From the NCBI RefSeq assembly GCF_036967215.1, contig NZ_CP146016.1, positions 276,501-340,500 of the forward strand: a DNA stretch of 64,000 nucleotides, read 5' to 3'. Within the stretch, counting starts at the first letter, position 1, and each line of letters opens with the position of its first letter. Made by a program: the position numbers and the translations under genes. Below the pieces are notes generated by a model. The model made no database searches and was not told where the DNA came from. It saw only the letters and a list, made by a program, of their open reading frames with translations. Of the stretch, positions 1 to 11,778 are shown piece by piece. This DNA comes from Sulfolobus tengchongensis. Its GTDB lineage: Archaea > Thermoproteota > Thermoprotei_A > Sulfolobales > Sulfolobaceae.

Positions 1-1056
1 AATTTGATATTCGACACTTTTATTTATTGTCGGTAATATTTGCTTTAGAAAGGTAATATTATTGGTAAGTATATAGTAATTATAAACACCTAGCTCAAAT
101 AATCCTATACTGTCTAACTCGTCTATCCCAAATGATGTGTCAGGTTGACCATTATAAAAGTTGTATCTTGTATACCACACACCCGGTTGTATTTGCACGG
201 CATTACTCATCCAAAGCCAAAACTTTAATGCAGACTGGTAATGACCAGCATCTTGTAGGGCAATTGCACTAAAAGCAGAATCTCTTATCCACGAATACAA
301 ATAGATAGGACTAGGAGACGCAGCAAATGTTCCTAAATATGGGTTTTGGTCGTCCTTGATCAACAAAAGGGAAAGATAATACTCTCTTAGAAGAGCATGA
401 GGTAATTTTGGAAGTTTAGACGCGTTAAGCCATTCTGATACTTCATAATCATTTAATTTAATTAAATTAGATATATTACGATTTGGAATATTGCCGATAC
501 TTAATTCGACGAACCATTTTCCTTCATTTATACTTAAGTTAAGGAGATTTTTCTCGATTTTGTAACTAGTATTTGTGTATATGAAAATTTGAGGGCTTTC
601 ATTAATGAGTAGAGTGTCTCTATTAATTTGCACTATACTTGTATTTGATGAAATTATTATAGAAGAGCCACTACTCATTTTTAAAAGGAGTAACACATAA
701 GGAGTTTTAGGGGGCATTAACACGGAGATATTTCCTTTATTAGATACTAGGATAATCGTATTATTAAGATTTAAGAAGGCTGATTTGGTTTCAATATTAA
801 TGTTTAAGCTTACATTTAGTATACCTTTATTAGAAACGTAAATATTTCTTACAGACGTGTTAAAAATGGGGAAGCCGTTAAGTTGCGGATTTGGTATAGG
901 TACTCCAGTCACGACCCAAATTGACTGATTATCCCAATTATTTAATAGGAGATACGAGGGTGAGTTGTATTGCTGCACTTGGGTATTAGATAGAAGTATT
1001 ATATGGTTAAATAAGATAGAAATAATTAATAAAAAAACTATAATTCGTTTTCTCAC
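1..1056 (-). CDS. GH15-like secreted glucosidase/glucoamylase (3' end outside window)
   Basis: Only the first 352 codons are inside the window; the reading frame is still open at base 1. It starts with GTG whose last bases overlap the stop of the ABC ATPase gene (GTGA overlap), so it is the last visible gene of the transporter operon. The product starts with a short basic n-region and a hydrophobic stretch ending near residue 24 (signal peptide or anchor). A beta-rich, Asn/Ser-rich region follows. From about residue 250 it has the start of an (alpha/alpha)6 barrel, including SWIRDSAFS, a motif typical of glycoside hydrolase family 15. Family knowledge suggests exo-hydrolysis of alpha-glucans to glucose. 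The visible part lacks the catalytic glutamates, so activity is inferred. Confidence 0.75.
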   Translation of the reverse strand, partial: MRKRIIVFLLIISILFNHIILLSNTQVQQYNSPSYLLLNNWDNQSIWVVTGVPIPNPQLNGFPIFNTSVRNIYVSNKGILNVSLNINIETKSAFLNLNNTIILVSNKGNISVLMPPKTPYVLLLLKMSSGSSIIISSNTSIVQINRDTLLINESPQIFIYTNTSYKIEKNLLNLSINEGKWFVELSIGNIPNRNISNLIKLNDYEVSEWLNASKLPKLPHALLREYYLSLLLIKDDQNPYLGTFAASPSPIYLYSWIRDSAFSAIALQDAGHYQSALKFWLWMSNAVQIQPGVWYTRYNFYNGQPDTSFGIDELDSIGLFELGVYNYYILTNNITFLKQILPTINKSVEYQI

Positions 1057-2159
1057 TTTTCTTTCACTTTTTCTGAATCTTCAAGTAAAAGATTTCTTTC
1101 ACTTATAGCGTCAAAAAGTGCTATTTTATCAGTGTCCATAAGGATTTTTACATTATCACCCCTTTCCCTCCTAGATAGGGACTTCTCCAAAACTCTGATC
1201 ACACTTTCACCAATCTTTACATGAATAATGCTATATGGTCCCAATTCCTCTACCATTTCTACGGTTCCTTCCATTACCCCTTTATCTGCGATTTCCAAAT
1301 CTTCTGGCCTAATCCCCACTATGACTTTCTGGCCATTTTTAACTAAACTCTTATATTCCCTTGGGATTTCTATCTTATAATTTTCTATAACTATTGAATC
1401 TCCTTGAATCTCCCCCTTGAGTAAGTTCATTGGCGGGTTCCCTAAAAACCCACCTACCCAGGCATTATTAGGTCTTTTATAAATATCCATAGGATCACCA
1501 TAAGCCTGAATAATACCACTATGGAGTATTGCAAGTTTGGTGGCTAAGCTTAAAGCTTCCACTTGATCATGTGTTACATATATTATTGTAGGCTTAAGCT
1601 CACGCTGAAGTTGTTTCAGTTCTTCTCTTGCTACTACTCTCACCTGGGCATCTAAGTTAGATAATGGCTCATCCATTAATATTATATCTGCCCCCTTAAC
1701 CAAGGCTCGTGCTATTGCAACTCTTTGCATCTGTCCTCCGCTTAATTGGCTAGGCTTTCTATCTAGTAAGTTATCTATTCTTAACATCTGTGCAACTTCT
1801 AGTACTCTTTTTCGTATTTCCTCTTTAGATATATGTAATATCTTTAATGGAAATGCTATGTTATCATAAACTGTCATAAACGGATATATAGCATAATTTT
1901 GTGGAACCATCGCTACTTTTCTATCTTTAGGCGGTAAGTCGTCAACCAACTCTCCTCTTAGATATACATGCCCTTTATCTTGCTTTAACAAGCCTGATAT
2001 TATCTTTAAAATTGTACTCTTACCTTCACCTGATGGTCCTAAAACTACAACGAATTCTCCTTTTTCGATATCAAGATTTATTCCCTTAAGTACCTCGACT
2101 TTCTTCTTCTTTTCTTCATACTCTTTCCAAATGTTTTCTAACTTTACGTAACTGGTCAT
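1053..2159 (-). CDS. malK: Sugar ABC transporter ATP-binding protein (MalK/UgpC type)
   Basis: This 368-residue protein is the ATPase that powers uptake by the neighbouring maltose-type importer. Walker A is GPSGEGKST (residues 41-49), the signature is LSGGQMQRVAIARAL, and Walker B is ILMDEPLSNLD, followed by the switch histidine in YVTHDQ. Residues after about 240 form the C-terminal TOBE/OB regulatory region of the MalK/UgpC class, with the GIRPEDLEI motif. Its ATG overlaps the stop of the preceding permease (ATGA). Family and role are clear; maltose or maltodextrin specificity is inferred from the adjacent amylase and glucosidase genes. Confidence 0.93.
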   Translation of the reverse strand: MTSYVKLENIWKEYEEKKKKVEVLKGINLDIEKGEFVVVLGPSGEGKSTILKIISGLLKQDKGHVYLRGELVDDLPPKDRKVAMVPQNYAIYPFMTVYDNIAFPLKILHISKEEIRKRVLEVAQMLRIDNLLDRKPSQLSGGQMQRVAIARALVKGADIILMDEPLSNLDAQVRVVAREELKQLQRELKPTIIYVTHDQVEALSLATKLAILHSGIIQAYGDPMDIYKRPNNAWVGGFLGNPPMNLLKGEIQGDSIVIENYKIEIPREYKSLVKNGQKVIVGIRPEDLEIADKGVMEGTVEMVEELGPYSIIHVKIGESVIRVLEKSLSRRERGDNVKILMDTDKIALFDAISERNLLLEDSEKVKEK

Positions 2160-3034
2160 TGTTTCACACCTGCCAGATTACTATACGCACGAGTCATCAT
2201 TCTCTGCGAAACTATGAATAGTGCCATTAATGGTATACCCATAATTACTGCTCCAGCTGCGAATATATTATATGCTGGAGCGCTGGCTTGATTTAATAGT
2301 CCTGCCATGTAATATAACCCTATTGTAGCAGTCCATTCTTTTACGTTAGGCAAAAGAAATGAGTAAGCTAATGCAAAGTCTAGATAAGCTCCACTAAAAC
2401 CCAATAAAGCAGTTAAAGCTACAACTGGCAATGCTAACCGCATAACTATTCTTAAAAAGGCTCCAAATCTAGATAGCCCATCTACCATAGCTATTTCCTC
2501 ATATGAGGGAGGAATGGAATCTATACTTAACTTTGCTATGAATGCAGCAAAAATAGAAGTTCCCGGAGTATATGCTAATATTAGTCCAATATAGTTAAGT
2601 AGATGGAGTTTAGCAAATAACAAATAAAGAGGTACTGCTGTAGCTGTATATGGAAAGAAGGTAACAATGTAAATAAATGTTGCTAAGATCTTCTTAGCTG
2701 GTACATCTAGCCTAGATAACGCATACCCCGTTAGTAATGCTAGCAGTACAGAGATAATTGCAGTTGATGAAGCTAGAATTAGGCTATTTCTAGTCCATAG
2801 TGCAAAAGACCCCCCGTATAAGTTGGTAGTAAGTAGATATTTGTAAGCTGTGAAGTAAATATGCTTAGGTAATAAATCTGAAATAGCTAAGGAAATTATG
2901 TTAGGAGCATTACTAAATGAGGTCATAAAAACGTAATATAGGGGAAATATGGAAAATGCTGCCATTACTATTAATACTAGATAAGATATAAATAATCTTA
3001 AAATTTTGAATAATTTATATTTTTTAATTCCCAT
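2156..3034 (-). CDS. malG: Sugar ABC transporter permease (MalG type)
   Basis: This is a membrane-spanning permease of the CUT1 sugar importer class with six predicted helices. Near residue 190 it carries the EAA loop that contacts the ATPase (YEEIAMVDGLSRFGAFLRI). The longest frame begins at TTG 3055, inside the end of the upstream permease gene. A strong Shine-Dalgarno GAGGTG lies 9 nt before the ATG at 3034 (and 6 nt before a GTG at 3037), so I chose 3034, giving about 292 residues. It overlaps the ATPase gene by 4 bp. It forms a heterodimer with the product of the next gene upstream. Confidence 0.88.
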   Translation of the reverse strand: MGIKKYKLFKILRLFISYLVLIVMAAFSIFPLYYVFMTSFSNAPNIISLAISDLLPKHIYFTAYKYLLTTNLYGGSFALWTRNSLILASSTAIISVLLALLTGYALSRLDVPAKKILATFIYIVTFFPYTATAVPLYLLFAKLHLLNYIGLILAYTPGTSIFAAFIAKLSIDSIPPSYEEIAMVDGLSRFGAFLRIVMRLALPVVALTALLGFSGAYLDFALAYSFLLPNVKEWTATIGLYYMAGLLNQASAPAYNIFAAGAVIMGIPLMALFIVSQRMMTRAYSNLAGVKQ

Positions 3035-3047
3035 CACGAAATTCACC

Positions 3048-3926
3048 TCAAGCAAATGAGTCCAAAATTCGTGTATACTTGATCACAATTATACCTAAGA
3101 TAATTACAAAAATTGTTGATATTATTGACCAAGCTGCAGCTAGAGAGAAATTATTATAACTAAACGCTTCTTGATAGGCGTACACTATAAATGTTTCGGT
3201 TGAGGTCCCTGGACCTCCGCCAGTCAGGATATAAATTGGATAGAAATTATTCCAGGTAAATACGAAACTAGTTATAAATACAAAAGCTAACGTTCTTTTG
3301 AGCGAAGGTAAAGTTATTGTGAAGAACTTAGTAAACGCATTGGCCCCATCTAAATCAGCAATGTCATATAGTTCTCTCGGTATACTTTGAAGAGCCGAGT
3401 AAAATACCGTCATAAAATATGGAAAGGAAAGCCAATCATTAGTAACTATCAATTCTATCCATGCGTCTGTGGTTGAGGTAAGTGAATTTATTTTAGGTAA
3501 ATGAAGCATAGGTAAAATCAGCTTATTCATCATTCCGTAGGGATCCACCCATAACCCTTGCCATATTAAAATTGATATAAATCCGGGAAATGCCCAGGGT
3601 AATATCAGAATAGCGTAAAATACTGATCTTCCTTTAAGGTCAGTTTGATTGAGTATTAAAGCTAATACGAACCCCAAAGCCATCATAGTTACTAAACTAC
3701 CAATAGTCCATATTAACGTGTTTGATAGTAATTCAAAGAAGTAACCGTACTTAAATATTATAACATAATTTTCTAGTCCAACATAATTATAACGTAGAAA
3801 GTGCAATAGGCTTAAATTCGTGAATGAAATGTACACAGAATATATCAGTGGAAATATGAAAAGAAACAATGTAACTGCAATTATTGGCACTATATAAAAA
3901 AGAGAATATATCTTTTCTTTTTTCAA
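3048..3926 (-). CDS. malF: Sugar ABC transporter permease (MalF type)
   Basis: A 292-residue inner-membrane permease with six predicted helices and the EAA motif near residues 187-205 (ELYDIADLDGANAFTKFF). The start is TTG at 3926; a GGTGGTGATC Shine-Dalgarno that overlaps the stop of the binding-protein gene sits just before it, so translation is probably coupled. It lacks the long periplasmic insertion of E. coli MalF and is the short CUT1 type. Partner of the other permease and the ATPase in the same operon. Confidence 0.9.
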   Translation of the reverse strand: MKKEKIYSLFYIVPIIAVTLFLFIFPLIYSVYISFTNLSLLHFLRYNYVGLENYVIIFKYGYFFELLSNTLIWTIGSLVTMMALGFVLALILNQTDLKGRSVFYAILILPWAFPGFISILIWQGLWVDPYGMMNKLILPMLHLPKINSLTSTTDAWIELIVTNDWLSFPYFMTVFYSALQSIPRELYDIADLDGANAFTKFFTITLPSLKRTLAFVFITSFVFTWNNFYPIYILTGGGPGTSTETFIVYAYQEAFSYNNFSLAAAWSIISTIFVIILGIIVIKYTRILDSFA

Positions 3927-3934
3927 TTTTTAGA

Positions 3935-5506
3935 TCACCACCTTCTTTTAGGTAGTATTAAGGTTGCCATCGGAGTTAATATTATCGAAACTACTATTAG
4001 TAAATATTGCAAAGGTGAAATTATAGGCAGTGGTAAAATTTGCGATAATAGGCCATTTTGTACAAGCGCTTGCACGAATGCTTGTTCCATCCCTTGAGCT
4101 GCTTGTGTAGCGTTTATCTTACTTGCAAAGAACTCACTAGCATATTGATGGAATGAGTTCCAATAGTAGGCCATTTGGGGTATGTTAGGAAATTGCTGAC
4201 CATATTGTGCTTGCTCCAATATACCTTCCATTATCTGATTTAAATAACTTGGTTGTAACATTCCTTCTTTTAATTGAGTTAGAGCTTCGTTATAGGCTTG
4301 TAAATTAGCAGGTATATCGTGGGCAACTTCCCACAATCTTAGGTCAGCTTCGTAATTAGTAAAGAATAGAGCGAATATTATGCCCGCTTTAATTTGCAGT
4401 GGAGTAGCCCCGCTTGCTTGAGGTGTAGATATTAAAAATCCAGTTGATCCTATGAACGGTTCTGCTCTTAATCCAGTCTGACTAACCACTGGAAGTGGAG
4501 CAGCTCCTAAATTAGGTCCTAAAGCTTGCAAATAAGTGTTTAGATCCCAAGGTCCATCAAATATGATAGCCGTTTTATTTGCTACGAATAATTGTCCTTC
4601 TGCACCTCCTGCACCAGTAGAAGGAGCTAAGTAGTTAACCTTAAGATTATATGTTAAATTGTACCAGAAGTTCAACGCGTTAATCATCGCGGTGCTATTC
4701 AAAGCTGGCATAACTTTACCATTATTATTACTAAATATTTGTCCTCCAAATCCTGCGAACCAAGCGGCAAATCTATAGCCATATTCATCTCCAGCTCCAT
4801 ATGCTATTCCCCATATGTGATATGTTTTATTAACGGATTCAGCTATTTGAACTAATTGTGCAGTCGTATTAGGTGGATAAGGAACGAATTGCTTATTATA
4901 AAACATAACAATATAGTTTACATTATCTGGAAGTCCATATAAAGAGCCGTTCAATTCCCAATCTTTTATTGCAGTTGGAACATATAATGATGTTATGCTA
5001 GGCGGTAAATATTGTGAAAGATTTAATACTAATCCTGCTGCAAATAACGCACCACCCGAATCACTACTATCTCTATATACTATCGGTGCTTGTCCAGCTT
5101 TTGCTGCTGTTTCAAATTGCGAAACACCTACTCCAACGCCGTATGTTACTTGAACATGTATCCATGGGAACTCCTGCTCAAATTGACTTAAGGTCTCATT
5201 AAAAGCTTGGTTTTCTGAGGCACTATAACTGTTCCATACTGTTATAGTAACTGGTGTAGAAGGTGGCGATGTAAGACCTACTAAACTCATTAGAGCTTGT
5301 GGATTGGTAGTGTTCAAGTTAATTGAAGATGTAGTTGAGGAAGAAGTTGTAGATACCGATGATGAAGTTGTAGAGGAAACAGGTGATGAATGTCGCATGC
5401 TCATATACGCATATATGCCTCCTATAGCTACTATTATTATCACAACTATTATTATAGCTAGTATTGTTCTCGAAATTCCCCTATTTATTTTCAATTTCTT
5501 TCTCAA
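3935..5506 (-). CDS. malE: Sugar-binding protein of maltose-type ABC transporter
   Basis: This 523-residue extracellular solute-binding protein is the capture component of the importer. It starts with TTG at 5506, 8 nt after a GAGGTG Shine-Dalgarno. The N-terminus is a class III (pilin-like) signal peptide: basic NRG followed by a hydrophobic stretch at residues 15-35, probably cut by the archaeal prepilin peptidase. A Ser/Thr-rich linker (about 39-62) and a family 1 binding-protein fold follow. Unusually, the protein ends in a second hydrophobic stretch (about 497-518) followed by KRRW. It is the first gene of the operon. Substrate specificity for maltodextrin is inferred from context. Confidence 0.87.
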   Translation of the reverse strand: MRKKLKINRGISRTILAIIIVVIIIVAIGGIYAYMSMRHSSPVSSTTSSSVSTTSSSTTSSINLNTTNPQALMSLVGLTSPPSTPVTITVWNSYSASENQAFNETLSQFEQEFPWIHVQVTYGVGVGVSQFETAAKAGQAPIVYRDSSDSGGALFAAGLVLNLSQYLPPSITSLYVPTAIKDWELNGSLYGLPDNVNYIVMFYNKQFVPYPPNTTAQLVQIAESVNKTYHIWGIAYGAGDEYGYRFAAWFAGFGGQIFSNNNGKVMPALNSTAMINALNFWYNLTYNLKVNYLAPSTGAGGAEGQLFVANKTAIIFDGPWDLNTYLQALGPNLGAAPLPVVSQTGLRAEPFIGSTGFLISTPQASGATPLQIKAGIIFALFFTNYEADLRLWEVAHDIPANLQAYNEALTQLKEGMLQPSYLNQIMEGILEQAQYGQQFPNIPQMAYYWNSFHQYASEFFASKINATQAAQGMEQAFVQALVQNGLLSQILPLPIISPLQYLLIVVSIILTPMATLILPKRRW

Positions 5507-5541
5507 CCTTGAGGCACCTCTGCTTTATTTTTCTTTACACA

Positions 5542-5552
5542 GTTATAAAAGC
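5542..5552 (-). promoter_or_regulatory. TATA box of the sugar transporter operon
   Basis: On the minus strand the sequence CTTTTATAACT lies about 40 nt before the TTG start of the binding-protein gene. This fits an archaeal TATA box with a short leader that carries the GAGGTG Shine-Dalgarno. Confidence 0.55.
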
Positions 5553-5679
5553 CTTGCTTATGTTTATGTCTTAAATTGTCTATAATGATAATTGATTTCA
5601 TTTTTATTAGTTGGAAGTTATATTGCGGATATTTATCCAATTATAATTAAAAAAGTTCTTTTATCTCTTAGTGTGATCA

Positions 5680-6205
5680 TCAGGCTATAAGTTTTGGGAT
5701 TATGCCCTTATCCCATAATACTAGGGCTACTGATTACATCAACACTTCTAGACTTCTATTAACAGTCTTTATGCGACGTTTTAATCTAGCTAGATTATCC
5801 CTCAATGAGAAGTAATCCCTCGTTTGGATTCACTGGTGATATTACAACGTGGTTAGGTAACCAATAATACGCGTTATAATCATCACTTACCCACGCCCTA
5901 TATTTAGGAAAATATTTTCTTATCTCGTTGAAGGTCTTATTATCAGTATCACCAACGGAGAAAACTACTTACATTCCCTTATTCAAGTAGACAGAACATG
6001 TGAAAATCCACTTTTAGAAAGCCTTCTTAGCCAGCTCCCTTATGATAATAACGCTTACCATTTTCAATAAATTGCTTATCATTATTCCTGCATTAAGTAT
6101 TCTCGCTTACTTTAACCTTATCCTTCTTAGCAACATAATGACCACCGCAAGAAGAACATAAAATATCTCTCCTATGAACAAACTTACTACCCTCTTCCTA
6201 TTTCT
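5680..6205 (-). pseudogene. Decayed IS1-family transposase
   Basis: Read on the minus strand, this gap contains pieces of one transposase in shifting frames. The N-terminal part has a zinc-finger-like CSSCGG near 6160. The middle has a DDE-like segment reading DTDNKTFNEIRKYFPKYRAW. The C-terminal part has SLRDNLARLKRR, typical of IS1-family transposases, and it ends at the stop at 5680. There are at least four in-frame stops and at least one frameshift, so it is inactive. No clear terminal inverted repeats or target duplication were found. It sits between the binding-protein gene and the divergent amylase gene, outside both probable promoters. Confidence 0.75.
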
Positions 6206-6332
6206 CTCACTTATAAGTCATACTACCTTATGCAAAAATTTAAACCTTCGTGACGACGCTATGTCTTATCTTATGTAATTTTTTGGAATCGTTCAATACA
6301 TATAAAAAAATATATAGGTTTATAAAAGAAAA

Positions 6333-6341
6333 GTTTATAAT
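6333..6341 (+). promoter_or_regulatory. TATA box of the GH57 amylase gene
   Basis: GTTTATAAT lies about 28 nt before the ATG at 6365, which fits a leaderless or nearly leaderless transcript. A second TATA-like sequence (TTTATAAAAG) lies at 6319-6328. Confidence 0.55.
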
Positions 6342-6364
6342 GATAAATTAGCATCTTTTCTTCC

Positions 6365-9070
<2,706 letters not shown>

Positions 9071-9166
9071 TCTTAAAGTTCTTTTAATGTCCAATATTTT
9101 CATTATTTGTTCTCAAGGATAAAGATTCCTTTTTTGGGACTTCAACTATAGATGCTGATCTTCAAT

Positions 9167-10426
9167 TCATCTCTTGTCTTCGTCTTCCCCATTTCCAATC
9201 ATTTCAAGCACTTCAGCGTAAATAAACCCTATGATTATCCAAGCAAAGAACATATAGTTAATGATAGGGCTATTTTCTTGTATTGCATATACTAGAATTA
9301 TTATTGACATTACTGCTGACGAGATAGCTAAAAGTATCTCCATTTTTCTCTTTCTCATTTTCTTTAATGCTATCCTTAACAAGGAGAGATCGGCTGATAA
9401 AGAAATTATCAGATAACTTAATACAGTTAGTCCTCCAAGCACAAAGAACGTGTTGTAAAGTCCTGCAAAATGAGTTGAAAGGAATATTATTAAAACGTAA
9501 ATGAGAAGCGATATAGCTTCTGCGTTGAAAGGTCTAGCATTTTTTATATTAGCTATGATTGATGGCATGAAGTGTTTTAATGCCATAGCATATAGTATTC
9601 TTGACATCGCGATAATGTACGCTATTCCACCTAATATTCCCCCATTAAGAGCCGAGAAAATCAAATAAGGGAATATGAATCCTACATTCTTTAGTAAAAT
9701 ATCTATAAGATCATTACCATATAGTGCTGACGCGTAGAATAAAAATGCAGATAATAATCCACCTAGAAGTATTACGATAACAGTTATGATTCCTACAATC
9801 TTTTTAGCATCTTTTATGTCCTCACTCATTGGATTTAAGTTACCGTATCCTATAGGCATTCCTATTGCATACAAGATTACTAGGAATGGGTTAGCAGGGA
9901 TACTAAAATTAAATGTAACTTGGGTTTTTATTAATAACGCTATTGAACTTACAATTATCGCAATTATCTCTGCAATACTTATGAATTCAGCATACTTCAC
10001 TGAAATATCTAATCCTTTAATTACGAGAAAGGCAGAGAACAATAATACGAGAAATGCTATTAAATCTGGATTTACGTTAAGGTAACTAGTTATAATGTAT
10101 ATTGACCCAGCTAAGAGAGTACCACCATAAGAAAAGGCATATAACAAAAATGCCCATCCCGTTATTAGTCCTAACCTTTCTGTAAGAGAGTAAAAGGCAT
10201 ATGTGAAGTATCCACCATGCTGAGTATACCTTAGGGATAATCTGTATATCACTAGGCCATTTATTAAAACTAGAATAGTACCCACAATTGTAGCTATTGT
10301 TAAAAATGAACCTCCAAGCTTTAGTCCTATAGTACCAAATGTTATAATTGAAGTGAAAGGTGCTTGTCCACCAAATGATAAGGAAAACGCTTCAAAAATT
10401 GAAAGTTTTCTCTTACTCACGGACAT
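9167..10426 (-). CDS. APC-family amino acid permease
   Basis: A 419-residue integral membrane protein with about 12 predicted helices. The first helix carries the APC-superfamily pattern SFGGQAPFTSI (about residues 17-27), and a second Gly-rich helix YTQHGGYFTYAFYS follows. It probably imports or exchanges amino acids or amines; the substrate cannot be read from sequence. The ATG is about 25-30 nt after ATATTTATAAG on the minus strand, which fits a leaderless transcript. It is a single-gene unit convergent with the amylase gene. Confidence 0.82.
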   Translation of the reverse strand: MSVSKRKLSIFEAFSLSFGGQAPFTSIITFGTIGLKLGGSFLTIATIVGTILVLINGLVIYRLSLRYTQHGGYFTYAFYSLTERLGLITGWAFLLYAFSYGGTLLAGSIYIITSYLNVNPDLIAFLVLLFSAFLVIKGLDISVKYAEFISIAEIIAIIVSSIALLIKTQVTFNFSIPANPFLVILYAIGMPIGYGNLNPMSEDIKDAKKIVGIITVIVILLGGLLSAFLFYASALYGNDLIDILLKNVGFIFPYLIFSALNGGILGGIAYIIAMSRILYAMALKHFMPSIIANIKNARPFNAEAISLLIYVLIIFLSTHFAGLYNTFFVLGGLTVLSYLIISLSADLSLLRIALKKMRKRKMEILLAISSAVMSIIILVYAIQENSPIINYMFFAWIIIGFIYAEVLEMIGNGEDEDKR

Positions 10427-10455
10427 ACATGGCTATATCGGGTTTAAAAAATCAC

Positions 10456-11379
10456 TTATAAATATAGAGAAAAAATTATGATGATCATGTAAATGGTAAG
10501 TAAAATTATTGATTCGATAAGGCTAATTTTCTTGTCAAGAAGCACGTATAACGCAATGGCGTTTGCAACTAATGCCGAAATGTATTCCGGTAAAGCGGAA
10601 TATAAAGAATAATCAGTAAATAAGCCTATTATTCCTAGCAATATGGTAGCGTTCTCTATCTTGCTTCCAACAAAGCTCAAAATTGAAAGAGAGCCACCAC
10701 TTTTAGATAGTTGAATTAGCCTAAATGCTGATAATTTCTCCTCAAGTTCTCCAGCTATCGGAGAAATAACTAACGAGAGCCATATTTCAGGAACGTTAAA
10801 CATGTTAGCTAAGGTTTCGATATATCCTACAAAATAGTGAGAGAAAATAACTAATAAGATACCTCCACTGAGTATATATAGCATAGGCCTCTTAAAATTA
10901 CCCTCAACTTTTTCCCTTTTATTACCATTGAATTTCAATACTCTGTACGTAACATAAGCTACATAGATCAAGATAAGTATAATGCCAGTAATGAAGTCAA
11001 GTTTACCATAAATCAATATTATTATCATTGCTATGGTTGACAATGTCAAAAACTTATTTTCAACACTATATTCAGTAGAGATTTCCAAAGAAGATTTCCA
11101 TTTTATTATATAGGCTATTCCAACTAATCCTATTCCTAATGTAAATAATAGTATATTACCACCTATTGCTGAACCTAATGCTATATCAAAACTACCACTG
11201 AGTGAGGCAACTATAACGAAAATTGTCTCTGGTAACGCTGTAAGCAAACCTAATATTATTCCCCCAGTTAGGCCCTGGCCTAAAGAATCCTCTAGCTCAT
11301 CAGCACCTTTAGCTAATAGTTCAGCTGAAATGAAAATAGCTATAAAGATTCCTATAAATTCTAGCCAAAATAGCAACAT
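10456..11379 (-). CDS. CaCA-type Ca2+(Na+)/H+ exchanger-like membrane protein
   Basis: A 307-residue protein with about ten hydrophobic segments in two inverted halves, the plan of the cation/Ca2+ exchanger superfamily. The first alpha repeat is GLLTALPETIFVIVAS (starting near residue 44) with the acidic residue expected to bind cation. The second repeat region reads SPIAGELEEKLSAF, which departs from the usual G(T)SxPE consensus. It probably extrudes calcium or another cation. It ends 29 bp before the start of the amino acid permease on the same strand, so it may be co-transcribed, although that gap holds a TATA-like sequence. Confidence 0.78.
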   Translation of the reverse strand: MLLFWLEFIGIFIAIFISAELLAKGADELEDSLGQGLTGGIILGLLTALPETIFVIVASLSGSFDIALGSAIGGNILLFTLGIGLVGIAYIIKWKSSLEISTEYSVENKFLTLSTIAMIIILIYGKLDFITGIILILIYVAYVTYRVLKFNGNKREKVEGNFKRPMLYILSGGILLVIFSHYFVGYIETLANMFNVPEIWLSLVISPIAGELEEKLSAFRLIQLSKSGGSLSILSFVGSKIENATILLGIIGLFTDYSLYSALPEYISALVANAIALYVLLDKKISLIESIILLTIYMIIIIFSLYL

Positions 11380-11778
11380 TATATGTTAAGTTAGAGCTTA
11401 ACACCCTATAAGTTTAACTTGACAGAGAGTAAACCTTATTATAAAAATACAAAATTTTCTAGGCTGTTACATTTATGAAAGGTTCCCTATGGACTATTTG
11501 CAATATATCTCTACTGTTTTATATTGCTGTAAAAATATAAAACGAAAAGAGATATTTTTAATTTTTTGAGTACTTTGTGAGGTTTTTCAAAGCTTCAGTT
11601 ACCTCATCATATTCTCTTTATAGTAAAAAGAGCTTTCCAAACAGATAGCTTACAAATACACCACAAAGGACTTTTTGAGTGTTTAAAAATTTACATGGGC
11701 TTATATTATCCTCTTAAAAAAGGGTGTGCTAAACTATGTATATACTTTGCAAGTTAGCACTTTATAGCTTGTTTTCTT
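11380..11778. other. Intergenic region with no gene seen
   Basis: About 400 bp of AT-rich sequence. Apart from the hairpin terminator at its right end, I see no open frame with coding character, no tRNA-like fold and no clear IS remnant. Confidence 0.5.
11714..11760 (-). terminator. Hairpin plus T-run terminator of the tubulin-like operon
   Basis: Reading the minus strand away from the stop at 11779, an inverted repeat GTGCTAA...TTAGCAC (11754-11760 pairing with 11726-11732) is followed by CCCTTTTTTAAG. A 7-bp stem followed by a T-run just past the last gene of the five-gene operon is a plausible terminator. Confidence 0.5.

Noticed and set aside
5014-5585. Open frames of 62 and 93 codons on the plus strand inside the sugar-binding protein gene.
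   Set aside because: They are reverse-strand shadows of the Ser/Thr-rich and hydrophobic parts of the binding protein and have no independent signals.
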